Shown: positions 36,671 to 46,253 of the stretch, one piece after another
How the letters are laid out: each line of letters opens with the position of its first letter
Position numbering within the stretch: position 1 is the first letter of the stretch
NCBI RefSeq assembly: GCF_000382485.1
Contig: NZ_AORY01000001.1
Location: 1 to 64,000, forward strand
Direction: 5' to 3'
From: Sphingomonas sp. Mn802worker
Lineage (GTDB): Bacteria > Pseudomonadota > Alphaproteobacteria > Sphingomonadales > Sphingomonadaceae
Length of the DNA stretch: 64,000 nt
The notes under the pieces: generated by a model
Seen by the model: the letters and a program-made list of their open reading frames with translations, nothing else
The model's database searches: none
What the model was told of the DNA's origin: nothing
Position numbers and translations under genes: made by a program

Positions 36671-38020
36671 TCAGGCCGGGGCACCATCGCGTGCGTCGCC
36701 CGGCCCCTCGATCCCGGCGCTGCCGACCGAGCGGTCGATCAACCCGGCGCGGCTCATCCACCAAAACAGCACAACGCCGGGAAGCGCCAGCACCGTAGTC
36801 AGGACGTAGAAGTTGAAATAACCGAGCTGCTCGACCAGCGCTCCCGCCGTCGTTCCCGTCAGCACGCGTCCCAGCACGCTCGTCGCCGCAGAGATCAGCG
36901 CATATTGCGCCGCGGTAAAGCGAAGATCGGTCAGCGCGGAGAAGTACGCCACCAGTGTCACGCCGCCGATGCCGCTGGCAATATTCTCGAACCCGATCGC
37001 ACCCGCCATGCCGACGTTGCTGTGCCCGGCGGCGGCAAGGAAGGCGAACGACATGTTGCTTACTGCCATCAACAACAGGCTGAGCAGCACCGATCGCTTC
37101 AACCCCATGCGCGCGTACAGAACGCCGCCGATGAAGATCCCAACCAGATAGGCCCAGAAACCGATGCCGACGTCGTAAAAGGCGATCTCGTCGTTGCTGA
37201 ACCGCAGGTCGTCGAACAGCAGGCGAAAGGTCAGATTGGCAAGCGTGTCGCCGACCTTGTGGATCAGGATGAACAGCAGGACCAGCCACGCGCCGCGCCG
37301 CATGAAGAACTCGGCAAATGGTTGCCACACGGCGCCGAGCGCGGTCGCGAAGCCGCGCCGCTCCACCGGCTCGCGTCGCCGCGCCGGCTCACCGAGCAAC
37401 AGTCCCGCGAGCATTGCGGGGAGCGCGAGCAGCGCGCAGGCGAGATAGGCCGCCGACCAGCCATGCCGCGCCGCGACGACCAGCGCTAGCGCGCCGGCAC
37501 CCGCGGAGCCGATCCTCCAGCCATATTGGCTCATGCCCGAGCCGACGCCCAATTGCCGCGGTTCGAGGATCTCGATGCGGTAGGCGTCGATGACGATGTC
37601 GAACGTCGCGCCCGCGATGCCGACCAAGATCGCTGCTGTTGCGGTTGCGGAAATCGATGCGCGAGGATCGACCAGCGCCAGATGCGTCACCGCCGCGATC
37701 ACCAACACGCCGGCGAAGATCAGCCACGACACGCGCTGCCCAAGCCGCCCGATCACGGGCAACCGCACGCCATCGACAAGCCACGCCCAAAGGAATTTCA
37801 GATTGTAGACGAGGAAGGCCAGGCTGAACGCGGTCACCGTCTTCTTGTCGATTCCCGCCTGCGACAGTCGCGTCGTCAGCGTCGCCGCGATCATCGAGTA
37901 AGGAAAGCCCGAGGAGATCCCGAGCGCCAGCGCGGCAAGCGGCGCACGTTCCGTGTACGGCCTGACCCCGTCCCACCACGTCCGCCGTTCCGCGCCCGTC
38001 ATCTCCGGCGACACTGCCAT
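36671..38020 (-). CDS. MFS transporter, AmpG-like muropeptide permease
   Basis: A 449-residue protein with about 12-14 membrane segments. The N-terminal pattern ALGISSGFPYSMIAATLTTR and FLWAWLVDGVRLP match AmpG permeases, which import anhydromuropeptides for cell-wall recycling. No ampC or nagZ is next to it, so the substrate is inferred from family only. The ATG at 38020 fits. It converges on the DUF6628-like gene with a 3-base gap. Confidence 0.82.
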   Translation of the reverse strand: MAVSPEMTGAERRTWWDGVRPYTERAPLAALALGISSGFPYSMIAATLTTRLSQAGIDKKTVTAFSLAFLVYNLKFLWAWLVDGVRLPVIGRLGQRVSWLIFAGVLVIAAVTHLALVDPRASISATATAAILVGIAGATFDIVIDAYRIEILEPRQLGVGSGMSQYGWRIGSAGAGALALVVAARHGWSAAYLACALLALPAMLAGLLLGEPARRREPVERRGFATALGAVWQPFAEFFMRRGAWLVLLFILIHKVGDTLANLTFRLLFDDLRFSNDEIAFYDVGIGFWAYLVGIFIGGVLYARMGLKRSVLLSLLLMAVSNMSFAFLAAAGHSNVGMAGAIGFENIASGIGGVTLVAYFSALTDLRFTAAQYALISAATSVLGRVLTGTTAGALVEQLGYFNFYVLTTVLALPGVVLFWWMSRAGLIDRSVGSAGIEGPGDARDGAPA

Positions 38021-38141
38021 TCACTCGCTCCCCGCACTCTATTGCGCAGGACCCTAGCGGGAATCTGGCGGCGCGTAAGCCCGCCGCCATTGCGTTCAGC
38101 CCAATCCCATTGTGATCGTGACCCTTTTGGCTGATCCGCGA

Positions 38142-38576
38142 TCAGGTCGCCGTGGCGAACAACTCAAACCCTTGCGGCAGGCGTTTTGCATGGCGCCCCG
38201 CGCGAACGGCGTCGACCACGTCGATCGCGGTGAGTAGGTCGCGTTCCATATACGGCTTGGCAAGGAACCCGACCGCGAGCGCGCGGGCCTCGAGCGGACA
38301 ACTGCCGGTTACGAACATGACCGGGACACCCTGCTCGGCGGCCGCACGTGCGACATCCAGCCCGCTTCCGTCCGCCAGCCGCACGTCGGCAAGGATCAGG
38401 TCGACCACCCCCGCGCCGCGCGCGAGCACGGCGTGCGCATCCGCGACACGGTCGACGGTCGCCAGGACCTCATAACCGTGTTCACGCAGCATCCGCTCGG
38501 TATCGAACGCGACCAGCGGCTCGTCTTCAACGACCAGCAGACGTGTGATCAGCCGTTGCTTCCGTCCAAACAGCAT
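38142..38576 (-). CDS. Single-domain response regulator
   Basis: A 144-residue receiver domain with no output domain. The acidic pocket (VVEDEP near residue 16), the phospho-acceptor Asp in LILADVRL (near residue 62) and the conserved Lys in GFLAKPY are present. It probably passes a phosphate signal or binds a partner. The ATG at 38576 is chosen because upstream codons in frame are not receiver-like and reach the divergent rluB promoter region. No histidine kinase is nearby. Confidence 0.85.
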   Translation of the reverse strand: MLFGRKQRLITRLLVVEDEPLVAFDTERMLREHGYEVLATVDRVADAHAVLARGAGVVDLILADVRLADGSGLDVARAAAEQGVPVMFVTGSCPLEARALAVGFLAKPYMERDLLTAIDVVDAVRAGRHAKRLPQGFELFATAT

Positions 38577-38672
38577 GCGCCCGCTTTCATCGTTCCGCAC
38601 ACACAACGCAAAAGGATGATTTCGGTCGCAATTATTTGACAGCGCCAGCATCGGCGGGGCTAAGGCGAGCGC

Positions 38673-39941
38673 ATGGCCGAGGACCCTCAGCAACAACGCA
38701 TCGCCAAACTGCTCGCGCGCGCGGGTGTCGCATCACGCCGTGATGTCGAACGCATGATCGCGGACCGGCGCGTCGCGGTTGGCGGAACAGTGATCGACAC
38801 GCCGGCGACGCTGCTAGCGAACCTCGACGGGGTGACGGTCGATGGCGAGCCGGTTGCCGCGCCCGAACCGACGCGACTGTTCCTGTTCCACAAGCCTGCC
38901 GGCTACCTGACCGCCGCGCGCGACCCTGCCGGGCGTCCGACGATCTACGACCGCCTGCCCACCGATCTGCCGCGCCTGGTGCCGATCGGGCGGCTTGACC
39001 TCAACACCGAGGGCCTGTTGCTGCTTACCACCGACGGCGCGTTCAAGCGTCAGCTCGAGCTGCCGTCGACCGGCGTCGAGCGTGCCTATCGCGCGCGTGC
39101 CTACGGCGATGTGACGCAAGCGCAGCTCGAAGAGCTGATCGACGGTGTCGAGGTCGAGGGCGTGCGCTATGGCAGCATCGATGCGAACCTCGAACGTCGC
39201 ACCGGCGCCAACGTGTGGGTCGAAATGATCCTGACCGAGGGAAAGAACCGCGAGGTTCGCCGCGTGCTGGAATATCTAGGTCTTCAGGTCAGCCGACTGA
39301 TCCGCACGCGTTATGGCCCGTTCGTGCTAGGCGACCTGCCCGTCGGCGCGATCGGAGAGGTGCGCGGCGCCGACCTGGTCGCGTTTCGACAGACGCTGAA
39401 GGCGAGCGCACGGGCAAAGGGCGATGCGGATGCGACCATCTCCGCGCCTGCCCTACGCAAAGGCGACATCACGCGGCGGACAGTTGGCCCGCCTCCAGCC
39501 ACCGGCGAGTACGATCCAACCGCGAGCAACCGTCGCCCAAGCACGACGGAACCGGATCGCCGACTGCGCCGCGCCGCCCCGCCCCGGATCGCTCGTGCAG
39601 GCGTCGCGGCGAACTCCCCGCCCATTCCGGTCGTTCAGACGAACACCAAGAGCAACCGCGATGCCGCTCGACCGACCGCCGCCAGCCCGGTCGGCCGCGC
39701 CCAAGCCCGCCTTGGCGCCGCCGGTCCGAGCGCCGCGTCGCGCCAAGGCGATCAGCAGAGGGGTGAACGACGCGAAGCAGCGGCTGTGCGTGAACAGTCC
39801 GCTGCCCGCGTGCAACGTCAGGGTATCCCGGCAGCCGCTGACGATGCCGCATCACCGCGCCCGGCCAAATTGCAGCGCAAGGCCGGCTGGGCGAAGCCGA
39901 AACCGAAGGCCGGCCCGCGTGGTGGAAGACCCCGAAAATGA
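38673..39941 (+). CDS. rluB: 23S rRNA pseudouridine synthase, RluB-like with long basic tail
   Basis: A 422-residue protein. An S4 RNA-binding domain (about 8-60) is followed by the RsuA/RluB catalytic domain with the catalytic Asp in IGRLDLNTEGLLLLT. RluB modifies 23S rRNA near the peptidyl-transferase centre; the target is inferred from the family. From about residue 235 to the end is a disordered tail rich in Arg, Ala, Pro and Lys, ending GPRGGRPRK. The stop overlaps rsmD (ATGA). Confidence 0.9.
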   Translation: MAEDPQQQRIAKLLARAGVASRRDVERMIADRRVAVGGTVIDTPATLLANLDGVTVDGEPVAAPEPTRLFLFHKPAGYLTAARDPAGRPTIYDRLPTDLPRLVPIGRLDLNTEGLLLLTTDGAFKRQLELPSTGVERAYRARAYGDVTQAQLEELIDGVEVEGVRYGSIDANLERRTGANVWVEMILTEGKNREVRRVLEYLGLQVSRLIRTRYGPFVLGDLPVGAIGEVRGADLVAFRQTLKASARAKGDADATISAPALRKGDITRRTVGPPPATGEYDPTASNRRPSTTEPDRRLRRAAPPRIARAGVAANSPPIPVVQTNTKSNRDAARPTAASPVGRAQARLGAAGPSAASRQGDQQRGERREAAAVREQSAARVQRQGIPAAADDAASPRPAKLQRKAGWAKPKPKAGPRGGRPRK

Positions 39942-40483
39942 GGATCATCGCAGGCGAATGGCGCGGCCGGGCACTCGCCGCACCCAAGGGCGACACCACG
40001 CGTCCGACCGCAGACCGTACGCGTGAGGCATTATTCTCGATGCTGGCGAGCCGTGTCGGCAGCTTTGACGGCCTGTCGATCGCCGACCTGTTCGCGGGCT
40101 CCGGGGCGCTCGGGCTGGAGGCCTTGTCGCGCGGCGCGGCATCGTGCCTGTTCGTCGAACAGGATCGCGCCGCGCTCGACAGCTTGCGCGCCAATGTCAC
40201 CGCCCTTGCGGCGGGTACGCGCGCGACCGTCCGTGCCGGCTCGGTGCTGGCGCTCGGTCCCGCGACTGCACCGCTCGACATCGTGATGATGGACCCGCCT
40301 TACGCCTCCGGCGCAGGGGAGGTCGCGGCCGACAAGCTGGCACGGCTCGGCTGGATCGGCCCCGCGACGTGGCTTACGATCGAGACGGGGCGCGGTGAGG
40401 CGGTCGAGCTGGACGGTTACGCGATCGATGCCGACCGGCAATATGGTCGTGCGCGGCTCACCATCCTGCGCCGGACCGACTGA
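39938..40483 (+). CDS. rsmD: 16S rRNA (guanine966-N2)-methyltransferase
   Basis: A 181-residue SAM-dependent methyltransferase. It has the N-terminal GEWRGRALAAPKG pattern, the SAM loop FAGSGALGLEALSRGA and the catalytic motif DPPY. It modifies 16S rRNA in the small subunit. Its start overlaps the rluB stop, so two rRNA-modifying enzymes are made together. Confidence 0.95.
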   Translation: MRIIAGEWRGRALAAPKGDTTRPTADRTREALFSMLASRVGSFDGLSIADLFAGSGALGLEALSRGAASCLFVEQDRAALDSLRANVTALAAGTRATVRAGSVLALGPATAPLDIVMMDPPYASGAGEVAADKLARLGWIGPATWLTIETGRGEAVELDGYAIDADRQYGRARLTILRRTD

Positions 40484-40486
40484 ACA

Positions 40487-41773
40487 TCAGTTCACCGACA
40501 GCGGCTGAACCGCGCTCGGTCGCGCCTCACGCATGACCAGCAGCGCGACGAGGCTGAGGAGCGACAGCGCGGCGAGGTAGCCGCCGACCAGCATCAGCCC
40601 GCCGCGCTCCACCAGCGCCTGCGCCGCGACCGGTGTCAGCCCACCACCAATAATCCCGGCCATGTTGAACGACAGGCTGACCCCCGTGTAGCGGACGCGC
40701 GCCGGAAACAGGCTCGGCAGCCACGCACCGAGCGGGCCGTAGACAAACCCCATCACGAAGAGCGCGAAGGCAAGGCTCGCGAACATCGCCGGCACCGAGT
40801 GCGAGCCCAGACCCGGCACGAGCAGGAAGCCGGCGACGACCGCGCCGGCGCAGCCACAGGCGAGCACATGTCCCGGCGTCGTGCGATCCGCCCATACGCC
40901 CGACAGCGCGATACCGACCGCCATGAACAGGATCGCTGCGAGTTGCAGCGACAGGAACACCTGCGTGTTCACGCCCATGATCTTGGTCGCATAACCGAGC
41001 GCGAACGCCGTCGCGATATAATAGACTGCGAAGCACGCCACCGCGCCGAACGTGCCGCCGAGCGTCTGTCGCCAATGGTGCCGCATCAATTCGCCCATCG
41101 GCACCGATGGTGGCGGACCTTCCTCCATCATCGCTGCGAAGGCAGGCGTTTCGCTGATCTTCAGGCGCACCCACAAGCCCAGACCGACGAGCACGATCGA
41201 GAGCAGGAACGGCACGCGCCAGCCCCAGGCGAGGAACTGCGCCGGCGTCATCAACAATCCCAGCAACAGGAACAGGCCGTTCGCGGCGATGAAGCCGACC
41301 GGTGCGCCGAGTTGCGGCACCATGCCATAGCGCCCGCGCTTGCCCGCCGGCGCGTTCTCCACCGCAAGCAGCGCCGCACCGCCCCATTCGCCGCCGAGGC
41401 CGAAGCCCTGCCCGAAGCGCAGCACGCACAACAGGATCGGCGCGAGCTTTCCCGCAGTCGCATAGGTCGGCAGAAAGGCGATCGCGAGCGTCGATCCGCC
41501 CATCAGCATCAGGCTGGCGACCAGCGTCGACTTGCGCCCGATCCGGTCGCCGTAATGTCCGAATGCCCATGCTCCGACCGGTCGCGCAAAGAATGCGACC
41601 GCGAGGCTTGCATAGGACGCGAGCAACTGCACCGAGGCGTCTCCCGCCGGGAAGAACAACGGCCCAAACACCAGCGACGCAGCAGTCGCGTAAATGTAAA
41701 AATCGTAGAATTCGACTGAGGTGCCGACCAGGCTGGCGAGCAGGATGCGACGGTGTGAGGCTGGCTGCGACAT
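40487..41773 (-). CDS. MFS transporter, metabolite:H+ symporter (MHS) family
   Basis: A 428-residue, 12-segment transporter. The N-terminal signature GTSVEFYDFYIYATAASLVF and the loop RPVGAWAFGHYGDRIGRK are diagnostic of the MHS group, which includes the ShiA, ProP and KgtP transporters. It probably imports an organic acid or osmolyte with protons; the substrate is unknown. The ATG at 41773 is used. It converges on rsmD with a 3-base gap. Confidence 0.9.
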   Translation of the reverse strand: MSQPASHRRILLASLVGTSVEFYDFYIYATAASLVFGPLFFPAGDASVQLLASYASLAVAFFARPVGAWAFGHYGDRIGRKSTLVASLMLMGGSTLAIAFLPTYATAGKLAPILLCVLRFGQGFGLGGEWGGAALLAVENAPAGKRGRYGMVPQLGAPVGFIAANGLFLLLGLLMTPAQFLAWGWRVPFLLSIVLVGLGLWVRLKISETPAFAAMMEEGPPPSVPMGELMRHHWRQTLGGTFGAVACFAVYYIATAFALGYATKIMGVNTQVFLSLQLAAILFMAVGIALSGVWADRTTPGHVLACGCAGAVVAGFLLVPGLGSHSVPAMFASLAFALFVMGFVYGPLGAWLPSLFPARVRYTGVSLSFNMAGIIGGGLTPVAAQALVERGGLMLVGGYLAALSLLSLVALLVMREARPSAVQPLSVN

Positions 41774-41879
41774 GCCGCGTCATCGGGCAGCGTTGCGGCT
41801 CACGTCAACGCGCAAGATGCGGCGGCGGCCACCAAAACGCGCCCGGCTGCAACATCCGCGCAACACATGCGCGCTAGAC

Positions 41880-41990
41880 CTCGGGACGCGGCGCTTTTCT
41901 TCCCTGTTGGGCGCCGTACGGGTCGGACAACCCCCGTCCGATCCCTTCCCTGAACTGCGGGGCAGCGTCACCGGCGCTGCCCCGGCTTTT
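41880..41990 (+). ncRNA. Candidate trans-acting sRNA, three hairpins with terminator
   Basis: An intergenic stretch with three stems in order. Stem 1 is CGGCGC (41889-41894) with GCGCCG (41911-41916) around a 16-base loop. Stem 2 is GGGTCGGAC (41920-41928) with GTCCGATCC (41936-41944). Stem 3 is a perfect 9-bp GC-rich terminator (41959-41967 with 41975-41983) followed by TTTT at 41987. The octamer CTTCCCTG is in the stem-1 loop (41899) and again in the linker before the terminator (41945). This matches sRNAs that pair with Shine-Dalgarno regions, such as AbcR-type RNAs. A CTAGAC near 41873 may be the -10 element. No family match was tested. Confidence 0.55.
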
Positions 41991-41991
41991 C

Positions 41992-43628
41992 TCAAAACGC
42001 GCCGCGCTCCACCAGCTGCAGCAGCAGCCAGTATAGCGTCCCTGACAGCAGCATCGCGACCGGCAGGGTCATGATCCACGCGGCGGCCAGCTGGATCAGC
42101 GTCCGCCGCTGCAATCCCATTCCGCTCGCGACCGAGGCGCCCGCGACGCCCGACGACAGAATGTGCGTCGTCGACACCGGAAGCCCGAAGCGGTCGGCGG
42201 CCAGGATCGTGCCCGCCGCCACCAGCTCGGCCGACGCGCCCATGCCATAGGTCATGTGCTGCTTGCCGATCTTTTCACCCACGGTGACGACGATCCGCTT
42301 CCATCCGATCATCGTGCCGAGCCCGAGCGCCAGCGCGACGGCGACCTTGACCCACAATGGGATGTACCGCGTCCCCGCCTCTAGCCGGGTCTGATAATCC
42401 TTCAGCCGGTCGGCATCGGCTTCGTTGAACCCATGCTTGTCGGCATCCTTCGCGATCATCCGCGTCGTATCGAGGACGAGGTACATGTCGTTACGAAGGT
42501 TGGGCGTGGCTTCCGCCGGCACCTTCTCGAGCGAGCCGTAGCCGGCGACGCGCGCTGCGACATCGCGCGACACCGCCACCGCCGCGCCATAGACAAGCGG
42601 CGTCTCGACCGTGCGATGCGACAGCGCGTCGATCAGGATCGGCCGCGCTCGCTCGACCGGCACCGCCGCCTCGCCGTGACGCGCCAACACGCGCGAGGCT
42701 GCATCGGCGCTCGCGTAAAAGGCAGGCGTCTCACTCGCCGGCAAGGTGCGATTGAGCGCATAGGCAGTCGGCGCGCAGCCGATCAGGATCAGCATAATGA
42801 GCCCCATGCCCTTCTGCCCGTCATTCGACCCGTGGCTGAACGACACCGCGGTGCAGGTGAACACCAGCAGCGCGCGGATGCCGCGCGGCGGCGGCGCGTC
42901 ACCACCGGGCGACTGCATCAGCGTCGGGTTGCGCGCAACACGGCGCAGCACCAACAGCATTGCGGCGGCGGCGAAGAAACCGATCACCGGCGCCATCAGC
43001 AACCCCGACAGCACCTTGGTCGCCTGGCTCCAATCCACTCCCGACGTGCCGTTGGCACCGTGATGCAGCAATTGATTGGCAAGCCCGACGCCCAGCACCG
43101 AGCCGATCAGCGTGTGGCTCGACGAGTTCGGCAGCCCGACGTACCAGGTCGCCAGGTTCCACATCACCGCGGCGAGCAGCAGCGCGAAGATCATCGCGAA
43201 CCCCGCCCCGACCCGACATTCAGGATCAGGTCGACCGGCAACAGCGTGACGATCGAATAAGCGACCGCCCCCGACGACAACATCACGCCAAGGAAGTTGA
43301 AGAACCCCGACCACATGACCGCCAGGTTGGCGGGCATGGAATTGGTGTAGATCACGGTCGCGACCGCATTGGCGGTATCATGGAAGCCGTTGACGAACTC
43401 GAACCCCAGCGCGATCAGCAACGCGAGACCGAAGAACAGGAACACGCCGGTCGCCAGCTGCTCGCCCACCTGCTGGGTATCGAGAAATACGCTGATCCCG
43501 GCGTAGCCGAAACCGGCAATGACGAGCAGGGCGAACACCATGCGCGCGATCGGATGCGATGGCTTGTCCAGGTCAACCGCACGTGATGGCGGGCTGGACG
43601 AAGAGTCGGCGAGGACGTTGCTTGCCAT
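41992..43628 (-). pseudogene. pit: PiT-family inorganic phosphate transporter, frameshifted
   Basis: The gene reads as a PiT phosphate symporter only if one base is added. The 5' part (ATG at 43628) has the family segment FEFVNGFHDTANAVATVIYT and runs to VDLILNVGSG. It then goes out of frame and stops at 43191. The 3' part continues from GFAMIFALLLA with GLPNSSSHTLIGS, SHGSNDGQKGMG and GLPVSTTHILSS. The break lies in CCCC at 43206-43209, where five C would restore one 545-residue protein of normal length. A homopolymer error in sequencing is as likely as a true mutation. A probable Pho box lies upstream. Confidence 0.85.
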
Positions 43629-43652
43629 AGATGTCGTTCCTGTCGCTCCGGC

Positions 43653-43670
43653 GTGACGTTTTGATGACAG
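43653..43670 (-). promoter_or_regulatory. Probable Pho box upstream of pit
   Basis: CTGTCATCAAAACGTCAC, read on the minus strand, is two 7-base half-sites at 11-base spacing that match the PhoB consensus (TGTCAT...TGTCAC) with one difference. It ends 25 bases before the pit start. So close a position suggests repression of this low-affinity transporter when phosphate is scarce, as known for pit in Sinorhizobium. That reading is inference. Confidence 0.55.
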
Positions 43671-43822
43671 CGTTGACGGTGAAGACGACGCCCGGAGAAT
43701 GGACGGTGGCCAGAACGCCGCTGGTCGACCTTGGTGCCGCAAAGCATCGCCTCGGTCCGATGGGCTGTAGCGAACATGATGGCGCTTGAGCCGGGCACGA
43801 GCGTGTTTCGCCTTTGTTCTCG

Positions 43823-46165
43823 ATGATTGCGCCGGCCGGCTCGCCTGCCTACGTGGACCCGGTGACCGATACGCAGATTGCCCAACCGCCCTATTTGTCC
43901 ACCCTCAACGCGCCGCAGCGGGAGGCCGTGCTGACGACGGATGGCCCCGTGCTTGTCCTCGCCGGGGCCGGCACGGGCAAGACCGCGGCGCTGACCGCAC
44001 GGCTCGCTCATCTGCTCTACACGCGGCGCGCATGGCCATCGGAAATCCTGGCGGTGACCTTCACCAACAAGGCCGCGCGCGAGATGCGCGAACGGGTCGG
44101 GCGACTGGTCGGCGAGACGGTGGAGGGGATGCCGTGGCTGGGAACGTTTCACGCGATTGGCGCCAAGATGCTGCGGCGACATGCCGAACTGGTCGGGCTG
44201 CAATCCAATTTCACGATCCTCGATACCGACGACCAACTGCGGTTGCTCAAGCAATTGATCGTCGCCGCCGACATCGACGAGAAGCGTTTTCCGGCACGTA
44301 GCCTCGCCGGGTTGATCGACGAGTGGAAGAACAAGGGGCTGACTCCGCGCGACGTCGATGCGGGCGAGAGCGAGCGTTATGCCAACGGACGCGGCGGTGA
44401 GCTGTACGAGCAATATCAGGTGCGGCTCCGGTCAGTGAACGCCTGCGACTTCGGCGATCTGCTGCTCCACGTGCTCACCATCCTGAAGAGCAATCGCGAA
44501 GTGCTGGAGCAGTACCAGCAACGCTTCCGCTACATCATGGTGGACGAGTATCAGGACACCAACTCGGTCCAGTATCTCTGGCTGCGCCTGCTCGCGCAGG
44601 AGCGGCGCAACATCTGCTGTGTCGGCGACGACGATCAGTCGATCTATTCGTGGCGCGGCGCGCAGGTGGAGAACATCCTCAAGTTCGAGAAGGACTTTCC
44701 CGGCGCCAAGGTGATCCGGCTGGAACAGAATTACCGCTCGACGCCGCATATCCTCGGCGCCGCATCGGGCGTGATCGCCAACAATGGCGGGCGGCTAGGC
44801 AAGCAATTGTGGACCGAGCTCGACGCTGGCGAGAAAGTGCGCGTCATCGGCGTGTGGGACGGCCCCGAGGAGGCGCGCCGCGTCTCGGACGAGGTCGAGA
44901 CGTGCCAGCGAGCGGGCAAGAGCCTGGATGATGTCGCGATCCTGGTGCGCGCGCAGCATCAGACGCGCGAGTTCGAGGACTGCTTCATCTCGGTCGGGCT
45001 GCCGTATCGCATCGTCGGGGGCTTCCGCTTCTACGAGCGTGCCGAAATCCGCGACGCGCTCGCTTACCTGCGCATCGTCAACCAGCCAGCCGACGATCTC
45101 GCGTTCGAACGGATCGTCAACGTGCCCAAGCGCGGGCTCGGCGACAAGGCGGTGGCGAAGCTCCACCAGCTTGCCCGCGCGGAAGGGTTGCCGCTGAGCC
45201 TTGCCGCGGCGCGCATCCTCGACAGCGACGAGCTGACCCCGCAGGCGCGCAAGTCGCTCGGCCGCTTCGTCGGAGACGTTGCGCGCTGGCGAGACATGGC
45301 GCGCGACCTGCCCCATCCCGAACTCGCGCGGCAATTGCTTGATGAGAGCGGCTACACCGCTATGCTCCAGGCCGAAAAGACAACCGAGGCCGCGGGACGG
45401 CTGGAGAATCTGTCCGAGCTCGTTCGCGCGATGGAGGAATATGAGAACCTCGGCGCGTTCCTCGAACACGTCAGCCTCGTCATGGACAATGAGGCGACGC
45501 GCGAGGACCCGAAGATCACGATCATGACGATCCACGCCGCCAAGGGGCTGGAATATGACACCGTGTTCCTCGTCGGCTGGGAAGAAGGATTGTTTCCGTC
45601 GCAGCGCGCGCTCGATGAGGGCGGCACGCGCAGCCTGGAGGAGGAGCGTCGACTCGCCTATGTCGCGATCACGCGCGCACGCCGCCGCGCGGTGATCTTC
45701 CACGCCGCGAATCGCCGCATCTACGGTCAATGGACCAGCTCGATCCCGTCGCGCTTCGTCGGCGAACTGCCGGCCGATCACATCGACAGCGAGACGACGA
45801 TGTCGGGCGGCGAGAGCCTGTGGCGCGCCAACTGGACCGAGCGCGCCGATCCGTTCGCGGATGTGTCGCGCGGCACCGGGCGCGGTCCGGGATGGCAGCG
45901 CGCGGCGGGTACGCTGGGCGCGAAGCCGGGCGGCGAGTGGACCAGCCGTACCTTCACGCGTGAGCCGACACGCGTGGTCGAGAGCCGCACGAGCGCGGTC
46001 AGCATCGGCAACAAGGGCCGCGGCGACCTGTCGCTTGGCCAGCGCGTGTTTCACCAGAAGTTCGGTTACGGCGCGATCGCGGAGATCGAGGGCAACAAGC
46101 TCGAGATCGATTTCGAGCAGGCGGGGCGCAAGCGCGTAATGGACACGTTCGTGACGGTCACCTGA
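43823..46165 (+). CDS. uvrD: DNA helicase II, UvrD/PcrA type
   Basis: A 780-residue superfamily-1 3'-5' helicase for nucleotide-excision and mismatch repair. The motifs are in order: Q-motif LNAPQREAV, Walker A GAGTGKT, TFTNKAAREM, motif II VDEYQDTN, motif III GDDDQSIYSWRGA, motif IV LEQNYRS, motif V TIHAAKGLEYD and motif VI VAITRAR. The C-terminus has the Tudor-like segment LGQRVFHQKFGYGAI. The ATG at 43823 is used; a GTG 14 codons later is possible. No LexA box was seen upstream. Confidence 0.95.
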   Translation: MIAPAGSPAYVDPVTDTQIAQPPYLSTLNAPQREAVLTTDGPVLVLAGAGTGKTAALTARLAHLLYTRRAWPSEILAVTFTNKAAREMRERVGRLVGETVEGMPWLGTFHAIGAKMLRRHAELVGLQSNFTILDTDDQLRLLKQLIVAADIDEKRFPARSLAGLIDEWKNKGLTPRDVDAGESERYANGRGGELYEQYQVRLRSVNACDFGDLLLHVLTILKSNREVLEQYQQRFRYIMVDEYQDTNSVQYLWLRLLAQERRNICCVGDDDQSIYSWRGAQVENILKFEKDFPGAKVIRLEQNYRSTPHILGAASGVIANNGGRLGKQLWTELDAGEKVRVIGVWDGPEEARRVSDEVETCQRAGKSLDDVAILVRAQHQTREFEDCFISVGLPYRIVGGFRFYERAEIRDALAYLRIVNQPADDLAFERIVNVPKRGLGDKAVAKLHQLARAEGLPLSLAAARILDSDELTPQARKSLGRFVGDVARWRDMARDLPHPELARQLLDESGYTAMLQAEKTTEAAGRLENLSELVRAMEEYENLGAFLEHVSLVMDNEATREDPKITIMTIHAAKGLEYDTVFLVGWEEGLFPSQRALDEGGTRSLEEERRLAYVAITRARRRAVIFHAANRRIYGQWTSSIPSRFVGELPADHIDSETTMSGGESLWRANWTERADPFADVSRGTGRGPGWQRAAGTLGAKPGGEWTSRTFTREPTRVVESRTSAVSIGNKGRGDLSLGQRVFHQKFGYGAIAEIEGNKLEIDFEQAGRKRVMDTFVTVT

Positions 46166-46253
46166 CCGTGCCGGGTGCTGCCGATCCGGTCTTTATTTTG
46201 CGTTCTAGCTGCCCTTCCCGGCTTACCGGCGTTGTCGCACGTAGAGGCGCCGC

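Noticed and set aside
38067..38088. 7-bp GC-rich hairpin between the AmpG-like gene and the response-regulator gene
   Set aside because: A perfect stem but no U run on either strand, so it was not called a terminator.
41992..43742. Two separate phosphate-transporter genes
   Set aside because: Each half lacks what the other has, and one added base joins them exactly at a conserved segment, so it is one broken gene.
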